Source: Prevotella sp. (GTDB lineage: Bacteria; Bacteroidota; Bacteroidia; Bacteroidales; Bacteroidaceae). From it: 64,000 nt of DNA. Under the pieces are notes generated by a model. It was not told where the DNA came from, did not search any database, and saw only the letters and a list, made by a program, of their open reading frames with translations. Positions 57,401-64,000 of this stretch are shown in pieces. Each line of letters opens with the position of its first letter. Positions within the stretch are counted from its first letter, which is position 1. Both the position numbers and the translations under genes were made by a program. The stretch spans positions 186,001 to 250,000 of the forward strand of contig JAFZIZ010000015.1 in assembly GCA_017554145.1 (NCBI GenBank), in the 5' to 3' direction.

Positions 57401-57471
57401 TCGCTGCTCCAACAGCCTTCCTCGTAATGGGTAAGACCATTCGTGAGAACGAAGTAGAAGAGAAAGCGTAA
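54457..57471 (+). CDS. secDF: Fused protein translocase subunit SecDF
   Basis: A 1004-residue inner-membrane protein joining SecD and SecF. The SecD half has MEIGLGLDLKGGMNVILEV (about 66-85), the periplasmic P1 region, and GTAVDANVLIYERTKEELRKG (about 560-580). The SecF half has QSIDFTGGRNYVV (about 700) and GYSINDKVVVFDRVREN (about 900). It uses the proton gradient to pull proteins through SecYEG. The periplasmic loop contains an Ala/Lys-rich, coiled-coil-like insert (about 250-300, AAANDLAAKLAKKNDK), common in Bacteroidetes. A bidirectional terminator follows. Confidence 0.95.
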   Translation: MQNKGIVKFIAVVLILVCCFYLSFSFVTRYHENKAAAMTEEAGQEYLDSIMNEKVYCGIYSFKQCREMEIGLGLDLKGGMNVILEVSVPDVVDVLADHKNDAAYKKSMEEAKKEEETSQSDFISLFIKYWKQNSNGRPLAAVFATQQMKGKVSTNSTDAEVERALRDEVQSAVDNSFNVVRNRIDKFGVVQPNIQKLEGQSGRIMVEMPGIKEPERVRKLLQGSANLEFWETYNSQEIAPLLSQLNQKYAATGGEAEEVKNDSVAPADTTTAAANDLAAKLAKKNDKVTDAKAKAEALKQNPLFAVFQPQSQGLAIVGYANARDTADVNKVIYSDIARQILPAECKLRWGAKAEDFGGENTKGDIFALYALKITEPNGRAPLEGDVITNAKDEFDQMGHPSVSMQMNSDGARRWSQITKQNIGRGVAIVLDDAVYSAPRILTQIDGGNSSITGNFTIEDTKDLANTLNSGKMPAPTRIVQEEVVGPSLGAQSIKQGVISFVVAFVLLMIYMVMLYGFIPGMLANMALLFNLFFTLGILTSFQAALTMPGIAGIVLTLGTAVDANVLIYERTKEELRKGHSVKESLNLGYSNAFSAIFDSNFTSLITGIILYVFGTGPIRGFATTLMIGICVSFFTAVFMTRLIYDAKMKKDKWQNLTFSTAYSRNMMKDTKFNFMGMYKKSFTIWGIAAILFIISFAVRGLSQSIDFTGGRNYVVTIDKVTPVEDVRKALAGAFVNTIGENAGKEANTSVIALGTDGKTVRISTNWDIESNNPQVDDKAETILYNALKKAGLVNQANVDAFKNPDVREGGSIISSAKVGPSVAKDITYGAIISVIIALIAIFIYILVRFRNFAYSVGAIIALALDALIVIGFYSVLWGWVPMSLEIDQTFIGAILTVIGYSINDKVVVFDRVRENFNLYAKRDRQSLFNGSLNQTLARTINTSVTTLIVLLCIFILGGDSIRSFSFAMILGVIFGTLSSIFIAAPTAFLVMGKTIRENEVEEKA

Positions 57472-57498
57472 GGTTAGAAAGATTCTATACATTAGATA

Positions 57499-57535
57499 AA
57501 GAAGCCCGCTTCCAAATAGTGGAGGCGGGCTTCTT
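57499..57535. terminator. Bidirectional terminator between secDF and the HTCS gene
   Basis: AAGAAGCCCGC (57499-57509) pairs with GCGGGCTTCTT (57525-57535); inner bases also pair. Confidence 0.85.
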
Positions 57536-57559
57536 ATGTTCTATCTGTCTTTATGTAGT

Positions 57560-60500
57560 CTATTTCTTTTTCTTCCCTTCGTTCATATATTCACGAGGTG
57601 ACATGCCGTAGAACTTCTTGAAGATAGTCGAGAAGGAGGCGGCATTATTGAAGCCACAGGCATACATCACCTCGGTGATGTTCATGTTTTGGTTCGCCAG
57701 TAGGTTAGCAGCCCGTTTCAAACGGATGTTACGAATGAAGTCATGGGGTGTCTGACCTGTGAGTTCCTTCATCTTACGATGCAGGTGTACCCGGCTGATA
57801 CCTACCTCGTCGGCAATTCCGTCGACACTGAGGTCAGAGTTACTGATATTCTTGTTGATGACGTTCATGATACGCTCCAAGAGCTTATCGTCTGGTGATT
57901 TCATGCGTACCTCGTCTACCTGCTGTTCCAATTGGTCGTTACGTCCGTATTTTAATCGTAACATGTGATGGGTATGAATGAGGTTGACAATGGTGCGGCG
58001 CAGAATCTCCATATTGAATGGTTTGACGATATAGGCATCGGCACCTGTCTCCAGACCTTCCAAGCGGTCTTCATCACGATTCTTGGCAGTGAGCAGGATG
58101 ACAGGAACATGACTCATTCCCGGATTCGACTTCACTTTCGAACAAAGGGTCTTGCCGTCCATCTCTGGCATCATGACATCGGAAATGACAAGGTCTGGGG
58201 TGCTCTTCAGCACTTCTGAGAAGGCTTCTTTACCATTCTCGCAACAAACGACCGTATAGTCTGACAATAACTCGTTATAAAGGTAATCGCGTATCTCACT
58301 ATCATCTTCCGCAATAACGATACGTTGCTGACGATTGATTTTCAGTTTCTCCGTCTTTTCTTGCTTCTCCGAATTCTCGGCACTGTCATCCAAGAGGTGA
58401 GCTTCAGGTTGGTTCTCCTCTGTCACAGGGATCATCTCCTCGGGTTTCAGATGGGCATTGCCTAACGGGATGGTCACTACAAATTCACAACCCATACCGT
58501 CGCTATTGTTGTGGGCACTGATGGTGCCGTGATGCAGTTCTACGAGTGAGCGAGTCAGGTCGAGTCCGATACCTGTTCCCACCTTGCGATCGTTGGCGCT
58601 TGACGGGGTCTGGTAGAAGCGGTCGAAGATACGGTCTAACTTATCCTCTGGTATCTTCTCACCATTATCATAGATGGCGATGGTAGCGTTTTGCTCGTCG
58701 TGAGTGATGCGGATGCGGATATTACCGCCTGTCGGTGTGAACTTGAAGGCATTAGAGAGGATGTTCACAATGACCTTATCGAAGTTATTACGGTCGATCC
58801 ATACAGGGAGCTTCTCGGCATCGTGCTCATATTCGAACTTGATATTCTTCGTCTTTGCCTGCTGTGCAAACAGCGTGTGGATGTCGCCAGTGAAACCTAT
58901 GAGGTCGGTCTCACTCATGTGCATCTGCATCTGTCCCTTGTCAATCTTACGGAGATCCATCATCTGATTGATGAGTCCTAAGATACGCTCGGCATTGCGG
59001 CGGATGGTCTCATAGACACTGCGGCGATGAGGGTCGTCGTCTTGCTTGATGAGCGACATAAGCGGAGAGACGATGAGTGTCATCGGCGTACGTATCTCAT
59101 GACTAATATTCATGAAGAAGCGTAATTTCGCTTCACCCATCTCTTCGGCATGGACGTGTTCCTGCAGATGCAGACGGTCTTGTTCTTTCCGTCTCCGATA
59201 GTACAGATACTGCCATATAAGGAGTCCCAGTATAAAGAGATAGGTAATATAGGCTAACGTGGTGCGATACCAGGGGGCACGAATATATACCGTGAAGCAA
59301 CGCTCTTCAGTCTTCGTGTCATTACGCTGGGCGACGACACAGAAGTTATACTCTCCTGGCGCCATGTGGCTGAACGTGATCTCGTTGACTCCCGGTTGCA
59401 TGCGTACCCAGTCTTCTTTGTTAATGCGATACAGGTAGGTGATATGTTCAGGATTGTCGTAGGTCAGCGTAGATAATAGAATAGAGAACGAGTTGTCGCC
59501 ATGACTAAGGGCAAAACGCTTGGCGGCGATAGTGGCGGTATCAGTAACATGGTACCAGCCTGACATTGTCTCGGGAGTCACCTCGATACCGTTGATTTTG
59601 AAGGCGGTCAAATAGATTTCTGCCTTCCATTCGCTCTGTCTGACATTTGAGGGAGTAAACCAGGTAACACCACCGACTCCACCAAAAAGCATTGTTCCCT
59701 TTGCGGAGATACAGGCGGCACCGTCGCTGAATTCATTACTCTGCAGACCATTGTCGATGAAGTAGTTTCTTATTGTTCCATTTTTGGGGTCATACCGGCA
59801 AAGACCATGGTCGGTACCTACCCAGATGATTCCTTTTTTGTCTTGCTGAAGGGAGGCAATGCCATTGTCGGCAAGTCCTCGCTCTCTATTCAGATGACGA
59901 TATTCTTTCGTAGCGAGATCGAAAATATAGAGTCCGTCATTGGTACCAATCCATACTTTCTTATCATATTCCTTGACGACACGGGTTGGTACTCCATAGT
60001 TTAGAGTATTGCCTCCAAAGACTTTCGTCCAGTTTTCTGTGGCAATATCCATGCAGCATACTCCCATCGTCGTGGCGGCATAAATGCGTTGCCCATCGGG
60101 TGACAGAGAGATTTGGGAGAGATAATTATTGATGATGTTATTGATCTTCTGGTCGTTGACAACATTTTCCTTGGTAGCATAGGTCTTGATATCTCCAGTC
60201 TCTATATTCAACCGTAACAGTCCTTCACCCATCGATGCTATCCAGATATTGCCTTGTTTATCGCATTCTAAGCCGAACACACTGACGGCTTTTCCCTGTG
60301 GAAGCGGCTGGTTGTGATAGGTATGGCTGGCAACGTCAATCCATCCGCATCCCTGACGGAAAGTACCGATCCAGATATGTCCACGTTGGTCTTCTGTCAG
60401 TCCGAGGATCGTACTGGGGAAATTCGCTTTGTAATGGAATACTGGTCGGTCATTATCATCAAAACTATAAAGTCCGTCCTTATCAGTACCTATCCATGTC

Positions 60501-61579
60501 CATCCTCTGCTGTCAATCAATACACTGGTGACACAAGCCTGCCCGATGAGGTTATTAGGTCCCAGTTTATATCCCATATAATGGAAGAAATGCTCTTCAC
60601 GTGGTTGCATGAAGATACCTTTCTGCAAGAGACCAAACCACATGTTACCTGTCTTATCTTCCGTGATAGAATAACATTTACTGAGCGACAGGTCAATCTC
60701 TCGGCTATAGTAGGGGTTATTCTTAAGGACACCTGTCTGGGGATTGAAGATACCGATACCCCTACCGTCATATCCTAATACCAGTTCCCCGCGGCTGTTA
60801 TTGAAAATCTCAACAATAGGAAGGTTTTCGGTGATGGCAACATGCTCAAATGTACCTTTCTCTCCTAATACATAAAGACCAGTCTGTGCTGTTCCGACAT
60901 AGATTTTCTTGTCTTTACCCTCACAGACAGAACGAAGTTGGGTACGAAAAGTGTCGTCAGTGAAATAGCGTGTGGTCTTATTGCCGTCAAAACAAACCAG
61001 TCCTTGTTCCTCGGTAACGAGCCACAGGCGGTTCTGACTGTCTTCTGTCATCTCGTGAATGCCAATGACATCGGCAATAGCACCTCCAATCTGACGAGCA
61101 TTTTTGGAATCAGTAATCTGTAGGAGTCCATGTCCAGACGTACCAACTACGATATCCCCATTATGTCGTTCGAGAATACTGGTTACATAAGGAGGCATGA
61201 GATTTCCTTGCAGGTCGTAAACCTGTATGTCCTGGAAACGATAGCCATTGAACGATTGTAGAGCACCGTACATACCGACATAGAAGACACCTTTGCTGTC
61301 CTGCATGACCCAGTTTACATAATTACTTGCCATACCCATATTGGCAGACACTTCTTTCTTGAAGGTACGGAACTGATAGCCATCGTATTTATTGAGGCCG
61401 TTTCGGGTGGATACCCAGATAAAGCCGTCGTTGTCAAGATACACTTGATTAACAAAACTACTTGACAATTGCATGTTGGCATCAAAAAGGATACCTTGCT
61501 GGGCTGATGTGCTCAGGGAAAGAAAGGTAGATAAGATTAGTAGTGCGTTACGAAAAACGCAAAGAACTTTACTTTTCAT
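57560..61579 (-). CDS. Hybrid two-component system regulator (HTCS)
   Basis: A 1339-residue single-protein two-component system. In order: signal peptide (to about 27), a periplasmic two-propeller sensor of Reg_prop repeats (about 30-700; GFIWVSTRNGLNKYDGY, GWTWIGTDKDGLYSFDD, KGIIWVGTDHGLCRYD), a Y_Y_Y domain (about 705-770), one membrane segment (about 775-798), the histidine kinase with NISHEIRTP (about 826) and ATPase boxes, a receiver domain with Asp in VISDVMMPEMDG (about 1137), and an AraC helix-turn-helix at the C-terminus. HTCS proteins sense oligosaccharides and switch on glycan loci. The nearby GH3 gene is a possible target. Promoter 61620-61651 (minus) is strong. Confidence 0.95.
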   Translation of the reverse strand: MKSKVLCVFRNALLILSTFLSLSTSAQQGILFDANMQLSSSFVNQVYLDNDGFIWVSTRNGLNKYDGYQFRTFKKEVSANMGMASNYVNWVMQDSKGVFYVGMYGALQSFNGYRFQDIQVYDLQGNLMPPYVTSILERHNGDIVVGTSGHGLLQITDSKNARQIGGAIADVIGIHEMTEDSQNRLWLVTEEQGLVCFDGNKTTRYFTDDTFRTQLRSVCEGKDKKIYVGTAQTGLYVLGEKGTFEHVAITENLPIVEIFNNSRGELVLGYDGRGIGIFNPQTGVLKNNPYYSREIDLSLSKCYSITEDKTGNMWFGLLQKGIFMQPREEHFFHYMGYKLGPNNLIGQACVTSVLIDSRGWTWIGTDKDGLYSFDDNDRPVFHYKANFPSTILGLTEDQRGHIWIGTFRQGCGWIDVASHTYHNQPLPQGKAVSVFGLECDKQGNIWIASMGEGLLRLNIETGDIKTYATKENVVNDQKINNIINNYLSQISLSPDGQRIYAATTMGVCCMDIATENWTKVFGGNTLNYGVPTRVVKEYDKKVWIGTNDGLYIFDLATKEYRHLNRERGLADNGIASLQQDKKGIIWVGTDHGLCRYDPKNGTIRNYFIDNGLQSNEFSDGAACISAKGTMLFGGVGGVTWFTPSNVRQSEWKAEIYLTAFKINGIEVTPETMSGWYHVTDTATIAAKRFALSHGDNSFSILLSTLTYDNPEHITYLYRINKEDWVRMQPGVNEITFSHMAPGEYNFCVVAQRNDTKTEERCFTVYIRAPWYRTTLAYITYLFILGLLIWQYLYYRRRKEQDRLHLQEHVHAEEMGEAKLRFFMNISHEIRTPMTLIVSPLMSLIKQDDDPHRRSVYETIRRNAERILGLINQMMDLRKIDKGQMQMHMSETDLIGFTGDIHTLFAQQAKTKNIKFEYEHDAEKLPVWIDRNNFDKVIVNILSNAFKFTPTGGNIRIRITHDEQNATIAIYDNGEKIPEDKLDRIFDRFYQTPSSANDRKVGTGIGLDLTRSLVELHHGTISAHNNSDGMGCEFVVTIPLGNAHLKPEEMIPVTEENQPEAHLLDDSAENSEKQEKTEKLKINRQQRIVIAEDDSEIRDYLYNELLSDYTVVCCENGKEAFSEVLKSTPDLVISDVMMPEMDGKTLCSKVKSNPGMSHVPVILLTAKNRDEDRLEGLETGADAYIVKPFNMEILRRTIVNLIHTHHMLRLKYGRNDQLEQQVDEVRMKSPDDKLLERIMNVINKNISNSDLSVDGIADEVGISRVHLHRKMKELTGQTPHDFIRNIRLKRAANLLANQNMNITEVMYACGFNNAASFSTIFKKFYGMSPREYMNEGKKKK

Positions 61580-61593
61580 TATTTGGTTTTAAT

Positions 61594-61611
61594 CTGATGA
61601 TGTTACATCAG
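61594..61611. promoter_or_regulatory. Palindrome in the HTCS 5' leader
   Basis: CTGATGATGTTACATCAG, a 6-bp inverted repeat lying between the -7 box and the start codon of the HTCS gene. It might be an operator or leader hairpin; nothing else supports it. Confidence 0.3.
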
Positions 61612-61619
61612 AACAAGTG

Positions 61620-61651
61620 CAAAGATAGTATATTTTATCAAATGTACCAAA
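61620..61651 (-). promoter_or_regulatory. Promoter of the HTCS gene
   Basis: On the minus strand: TTTG (61651-61648), 20 bases, TATCTTTG (61627-61620), a full match. Confidence 0.8.
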
Positions 61652-61669
61652 TAAATGTTACAAAAAATG

Positions 61670-61712
61670 AGTAGAAAAAGAATAAACAAGGCAGGATGAT
61701 CATCCTGCCTTG
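61670..61712 (-). terminator. Terminator of the GH3 gene
   Basis: A perfect 26-base palindrome (61687-61712, centre GATGATCATC, arms CAAGGCAG/CTGCCTTG), followed on the minus strand by TTTATTCTTTTTC. Confidence 0.85.
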
Positions 61713-61719
61713 TCGTATC

Positions 61720-64000
61720 TTAATAAGTCATCGTCATCGTTTTCAAGTCTTCTGGTCGTGAACTGTTACCATAGAACAGTTGGTAGTTGCCAGACTTGAT
61801 GCGCATCGTATTCGTCTCTGTGTCAAAGAATTCGAAGGATTTCGGAGTGAGTGTCAATGTTGCATTGACGGTTTGTGCTGCTTTTACGTCTACTCGTTGG
61901 AAGGCACGCAACGACTTGGAAGGACCTTCTTTGTCAGCCAAGTCACGGAGATAGACTTGTACGATTTCCGTTCCGTCGCGTTTGCCGGCATTGGTGACAG
62001 GAATCGTCAATGTATAGTTCTCACCTTGCTTGGTAAGTGTTCCTTCACCCATTTGGAACTGGGTGTAGTTCATACCATATCCGAAGGCATATAATGGGTC
62101 ATCGAAATAACGATAGGTACGTCCCTTCATCGAGTAGTCTTCATAGTCGGGTAACTGTGAAGAGTTTTTATAGAAAGTAATAGGGAGTTTTCCACAAGGG
62201 TTATAGTCGCCGAAAAGAACATCGGCAACGGCATATCCTCCTTCTTGTCCAGGATACCATGCCTGTACAATGGCATCACAGGACTCTGTTTCTGGAGTCA
62301 GTGCAATGGCAGAACCCGAACAATTGACATAGATAATAGTCTTACCAGCTTCCTTGAGTGCCTTTAGGAAGTTGCGCTGTACCTTCGGCAATTCGATATG
62401 TGTGCGGTCTCCGCCTTTGAAACCGTCAATATCCACGGGCATCTCCTCACCTTCAAGAGCAGGTGAGATGCCACCACAGAAGATAACCTTGTCAATGCCT
62501 TTCAATTGGGCAATAGTTTCTTGATAATTAATGGGTAGTTCCTTAGCCACATTGATCTTCAAATCAGCGTTATAGGTGTGGATGTGGGCGTAGCGCACTT
62601 CGATGTTATAACTCTTTCCGGCCTCTGCTTGAATGGGTACACGGTTAGGTGTCGTACGCCAGATATGGTGCATGAACTTGCGCTCTCCATTGATGTAGAG
62701 TTCGAAATGTCCTGTACCCTCTACGTTTACTACATATTCACCAGCTTCCTTGGGAGTGAAGACGGTCTCGTATTTGGCAGAAAAATCCTCAATTTGTATA
62801 CCAGGGGCGAAGTTGTGCATACCCGCAGTGGTTACAGCCAAAGGAGTCGTGTAATACTGTGTAGTCACGGGCTTACCCTCCATCCTGCGGTTGTTCCAGA
62901 AGGTACCCTTCATACCTTTCTTACCCTCGAAGCTGCATTGTGTAGCCAATTGGCAATCCATCACCTGATCGTAGGTCAGGTCACAACCTTTGGTATAGTA
63001 GAGATTCTTCTGCTTAGTCTTGATACCGTCGAGAATTGTAATCGTGTGGTTAGGCATACCGTTATAGTTACCCCACATCATCGGGGCATTGTCGGCATTG
63101 GGACCAATGACAGCAATCTTCTCTGCATTCTTCTTAAGGGGTAGAATATTGTTGTTGTTTTGAAGCAGAACGATGCTTTGACGTGCCATGTCAAGGGATA
63201 TCTGTGCATGTTCCTTTGACGACATGGCAGAGTAGGGAATCTTAGACCACTCTACCAATGAGGAATCGTCCATCTCACCAAGGTCGAAACGGCCTTCCAA
63301 CAGTCGGATGACATGCTTATCCACCTCTGTCTCCGTGATAAAACCACGACGCACGGCATCGGGAATGCCTTTATAGGCATAGGCAAAGCCGCATTCCACA
63401 TCAGTACCAGCCAGTGTTGCCTTGGCTGAGGCGTGTATGGAGTCGGTAGAACTCTTGTGCGAAGTATAGAAATCTGATACGGCGCCACAGTCACTGACTA
63501 CCAGATATTGGAATCCCCACTCGTCACGAAGGATGGTCTGCATCAAACGGTTACTGCCACAACAGGGGTCATCGTCCAAACGCTGATAGGCACACATCAC
63601 CTCACGGACTTTGGCATCTTGTACCAATGTCTTGAAGGCAGGCATGTAAGTCTCCCAGAAATCACGGGGCGACACATTGGTCAGATTGGCAGAATGACGT
63701 GTATATTCTGGGCCGCTATGTACGGCATAGTGTTTGGCACAAGCCCACAACTTACGGTATTTGGATGTCTCTGGTCCTTGCAATCCACGAACGACAGCAC
63801 ATCCCATCACACTTGTCAGATAGGGATCTTCGCCATACGTCTCTTGTCCGCGTCCCCAACGAGGGTCACGGAAGATATTCACATTTGGAGTCCAAACAGA
63901 GAGACTATGGAATTTCTCATCCTCGCCGGAGCCACGATACATTCGTTCATTATACTGGGCACGGAACTCTGTACTGGCAGCATCAAACACCTTATATAAT
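61720..64000 (-). CDS. GH3 beta-glucosidase-type glycosidase with PA14 domain, 5' end cut by the window edge
   Basis: At least 760 codons; the frame stays open to base 64000, so the first residues (signal peptide and part of the barrel) are missing, and the GTG at 63990 is not a real start. Visible: WTPNVNIFRDPRWGRGQETYGEDP (split over about 33-56 of the visible part), the GH3 nucleophile Asp in VSDCGAVSD (about 168), then a PA14 insert (about 375-495; GTFWNNRRMEG, FELYINGERK) and a C-terminal fibronectin-III-like domain. PA14-GH3 enzymes are typically secreted beta-glycosidases such as beta-glucosidase or xylosidase. The HTCS regulator lies just downstream on the same strand. Confidence 0.88.
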   Translation of the reverse strand, partial: LYKVFDAASTEFRAQYNERMYRGSGEDEKFHSLSVWTPNVNIFRDPRWGRGQETYGEDPYLTSVMGCAVVRGLQGPETSKYRKLWACAKHYAVHSGPEYTRHSANLTNVSPRDFWETYMPAFKTLVQDAKVREVMCAYQRLDDDPCCGSNRLMQTILRDEWGFQYLVVSDCGAVSDFYTSHKSSTDSIHASAKATLAGTDVECGFAYAYKGIPDAVRRGFITETEVDKHVIRLLEGRFDLGEMDDSSLVEWSKIPYSAMSSKEHAQISLDMARQSIVLLQNNNNILPLKKNAEKIAVIGPNADNAPMMWGNYNGMPNHTITILDGIKTKQKNLYYTKGCDLTYDQVMDCQLATQCSFEGKKGMKGTFWNNRRMEGKPVTTQYYTTPLAVTTAGMHNFAPGIQIEDFSAKYETVFTPKEAGEYVVNVEGTGHFELYINGERKFMHHIWRTTPNRVPIQAEAGKSYNIEVRYAHIHTYNADLKINVAKELPINYQETIAQLKGIDKVIFCGGISPALEGEEMPVDIDGFKGGDRTHIELPKVQRNFLKALKEAGKTIIYVNCSGSAIALTPETESCDAIVQAWYPGQEGGYAVADVLFGDYNPCGKLPITFYKNSSQLPDYEDYSMKGRTYRYFDDPLYAFGYGMNYTQFQMGEGTLTKQGENYTLTIPVTNAGKRDGTEIVQVYLRDLADKEGPSKSLRAFQRVDVKAAQTVNATLTLTPKSFEFFDTETNTMRIKSGNYQLFYGNSSRPEDLKTMTMTY

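Noticed and set aside
61687-61712. Perfect 26-base palindrome as a regulator operator
   Set aside because: It follows the GH3 stop and has a T-rich tract on the downstream side, so a terminator explains it.
63988-63990. GTG as the start of the GH3 gene
   Set aside because: The frame is open to the window edge, and the sequence here is already inside the conserved N-terminal part of the barrel.

Overview
The window reads as a chromosomal segment of a Prevotella-like member of the Bacteroidales. The signs are promoters of the Bacteroidetes type (TTTG, about 20 bases, TAnnTTTG), a complete SusC/SusD-type starch utilisation locus, a hybrid two-component sensor of the HTCS type, lipoproteins and secreted enzymes with short GRR..KGVYI..GKKVV-type C-terminal tails, and a fused SecDF. 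Both ends cut through genes: an AsmA-like gene on the left and a GH3 glycosidase on the right, both on the minus strand.

Layout. 1-10.4 kb: an AsmA-like protein; two paralogous secreted alpha/beta hydrolases that flank an RlpA-like protein and a PQQ-type beta-propeller lipoprotein; then an operon of an SGNH hydrolase, an MBOAT acyltransferase and two tandem AlgX/AlgJ-like (DHHW) proteins, which looks like an envelope glycan O-acetylation module. 10.4-19.4 kb: RNase R, a DUF3857/transglutaminase-like protein, a sugar-nucleotide-type epimerase with a PAP2 membrane protein, GreA (with a leader hairpin), a HIT protein, mannose-1-phosphate guanylyltransferase and tRNA-Leu(CAA). 19.4-21.7 kb: a worn accessory patch with two gene remnants abutting on opposite strands, a DUF4143 ATPase with a duplicated promoter segment, and palindromic repeats. 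21.7-27.6 kb: a TPP riboswitch driving a TonB receptor and a PnuC/PnuT-type transporter (thiamine uptake), then an OmpA/TPR lipoprotein and a thioredoxin-fold lipoprotein without its CxxC. 27.6-29.4 kb: a GNAT protein whose start codon lies 3 bases from tRNA-Arg(CCU), and a MaoC-like protein.

29.4-51.5 kb is a starch/malto-oligosaccharide utilisation locus. On the minus strand lie SusC, SusD, SusE-like, SusF-like, a secreted starch-binding-type protein and a secreted GH13 alpha-amylase. On the plus strand lie a LacI-family regulator, an MFS sugar transporter, a GH77 4-alpha-glucanotransferase with CBM20, a SusB-like GH97 alpha-glucosidase, a GH13 type I pullulanase and a SusA-like neopullulanase. 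Starch would be bound and cut at the surface, imported through SusCD, trimmed in the periplasm and carried by the MFS protein to the cytoplasmic glucanotransferase. Four near-identical palindromes (TGCAAACGTTTGCA type) lie 54-56 bases upstream of five -7 boxes, a strikingly constant geometry that suggests a LacI-family activator.

51.5-64 kb: a 21-bp tandem repeat, HU, a rhomboid protease, an endonuclease/exonuclease/phosphatase-fold protein, SecDF, a large HTCS regulator and the GH3 enzyme.

A recurring oddity is a set of short-period degenerate repeats. They occur both between genes and in frame within genes, sometimes forming signal-peptide cores or membrane segments, and some share identical 13-16-base words between distant loci.
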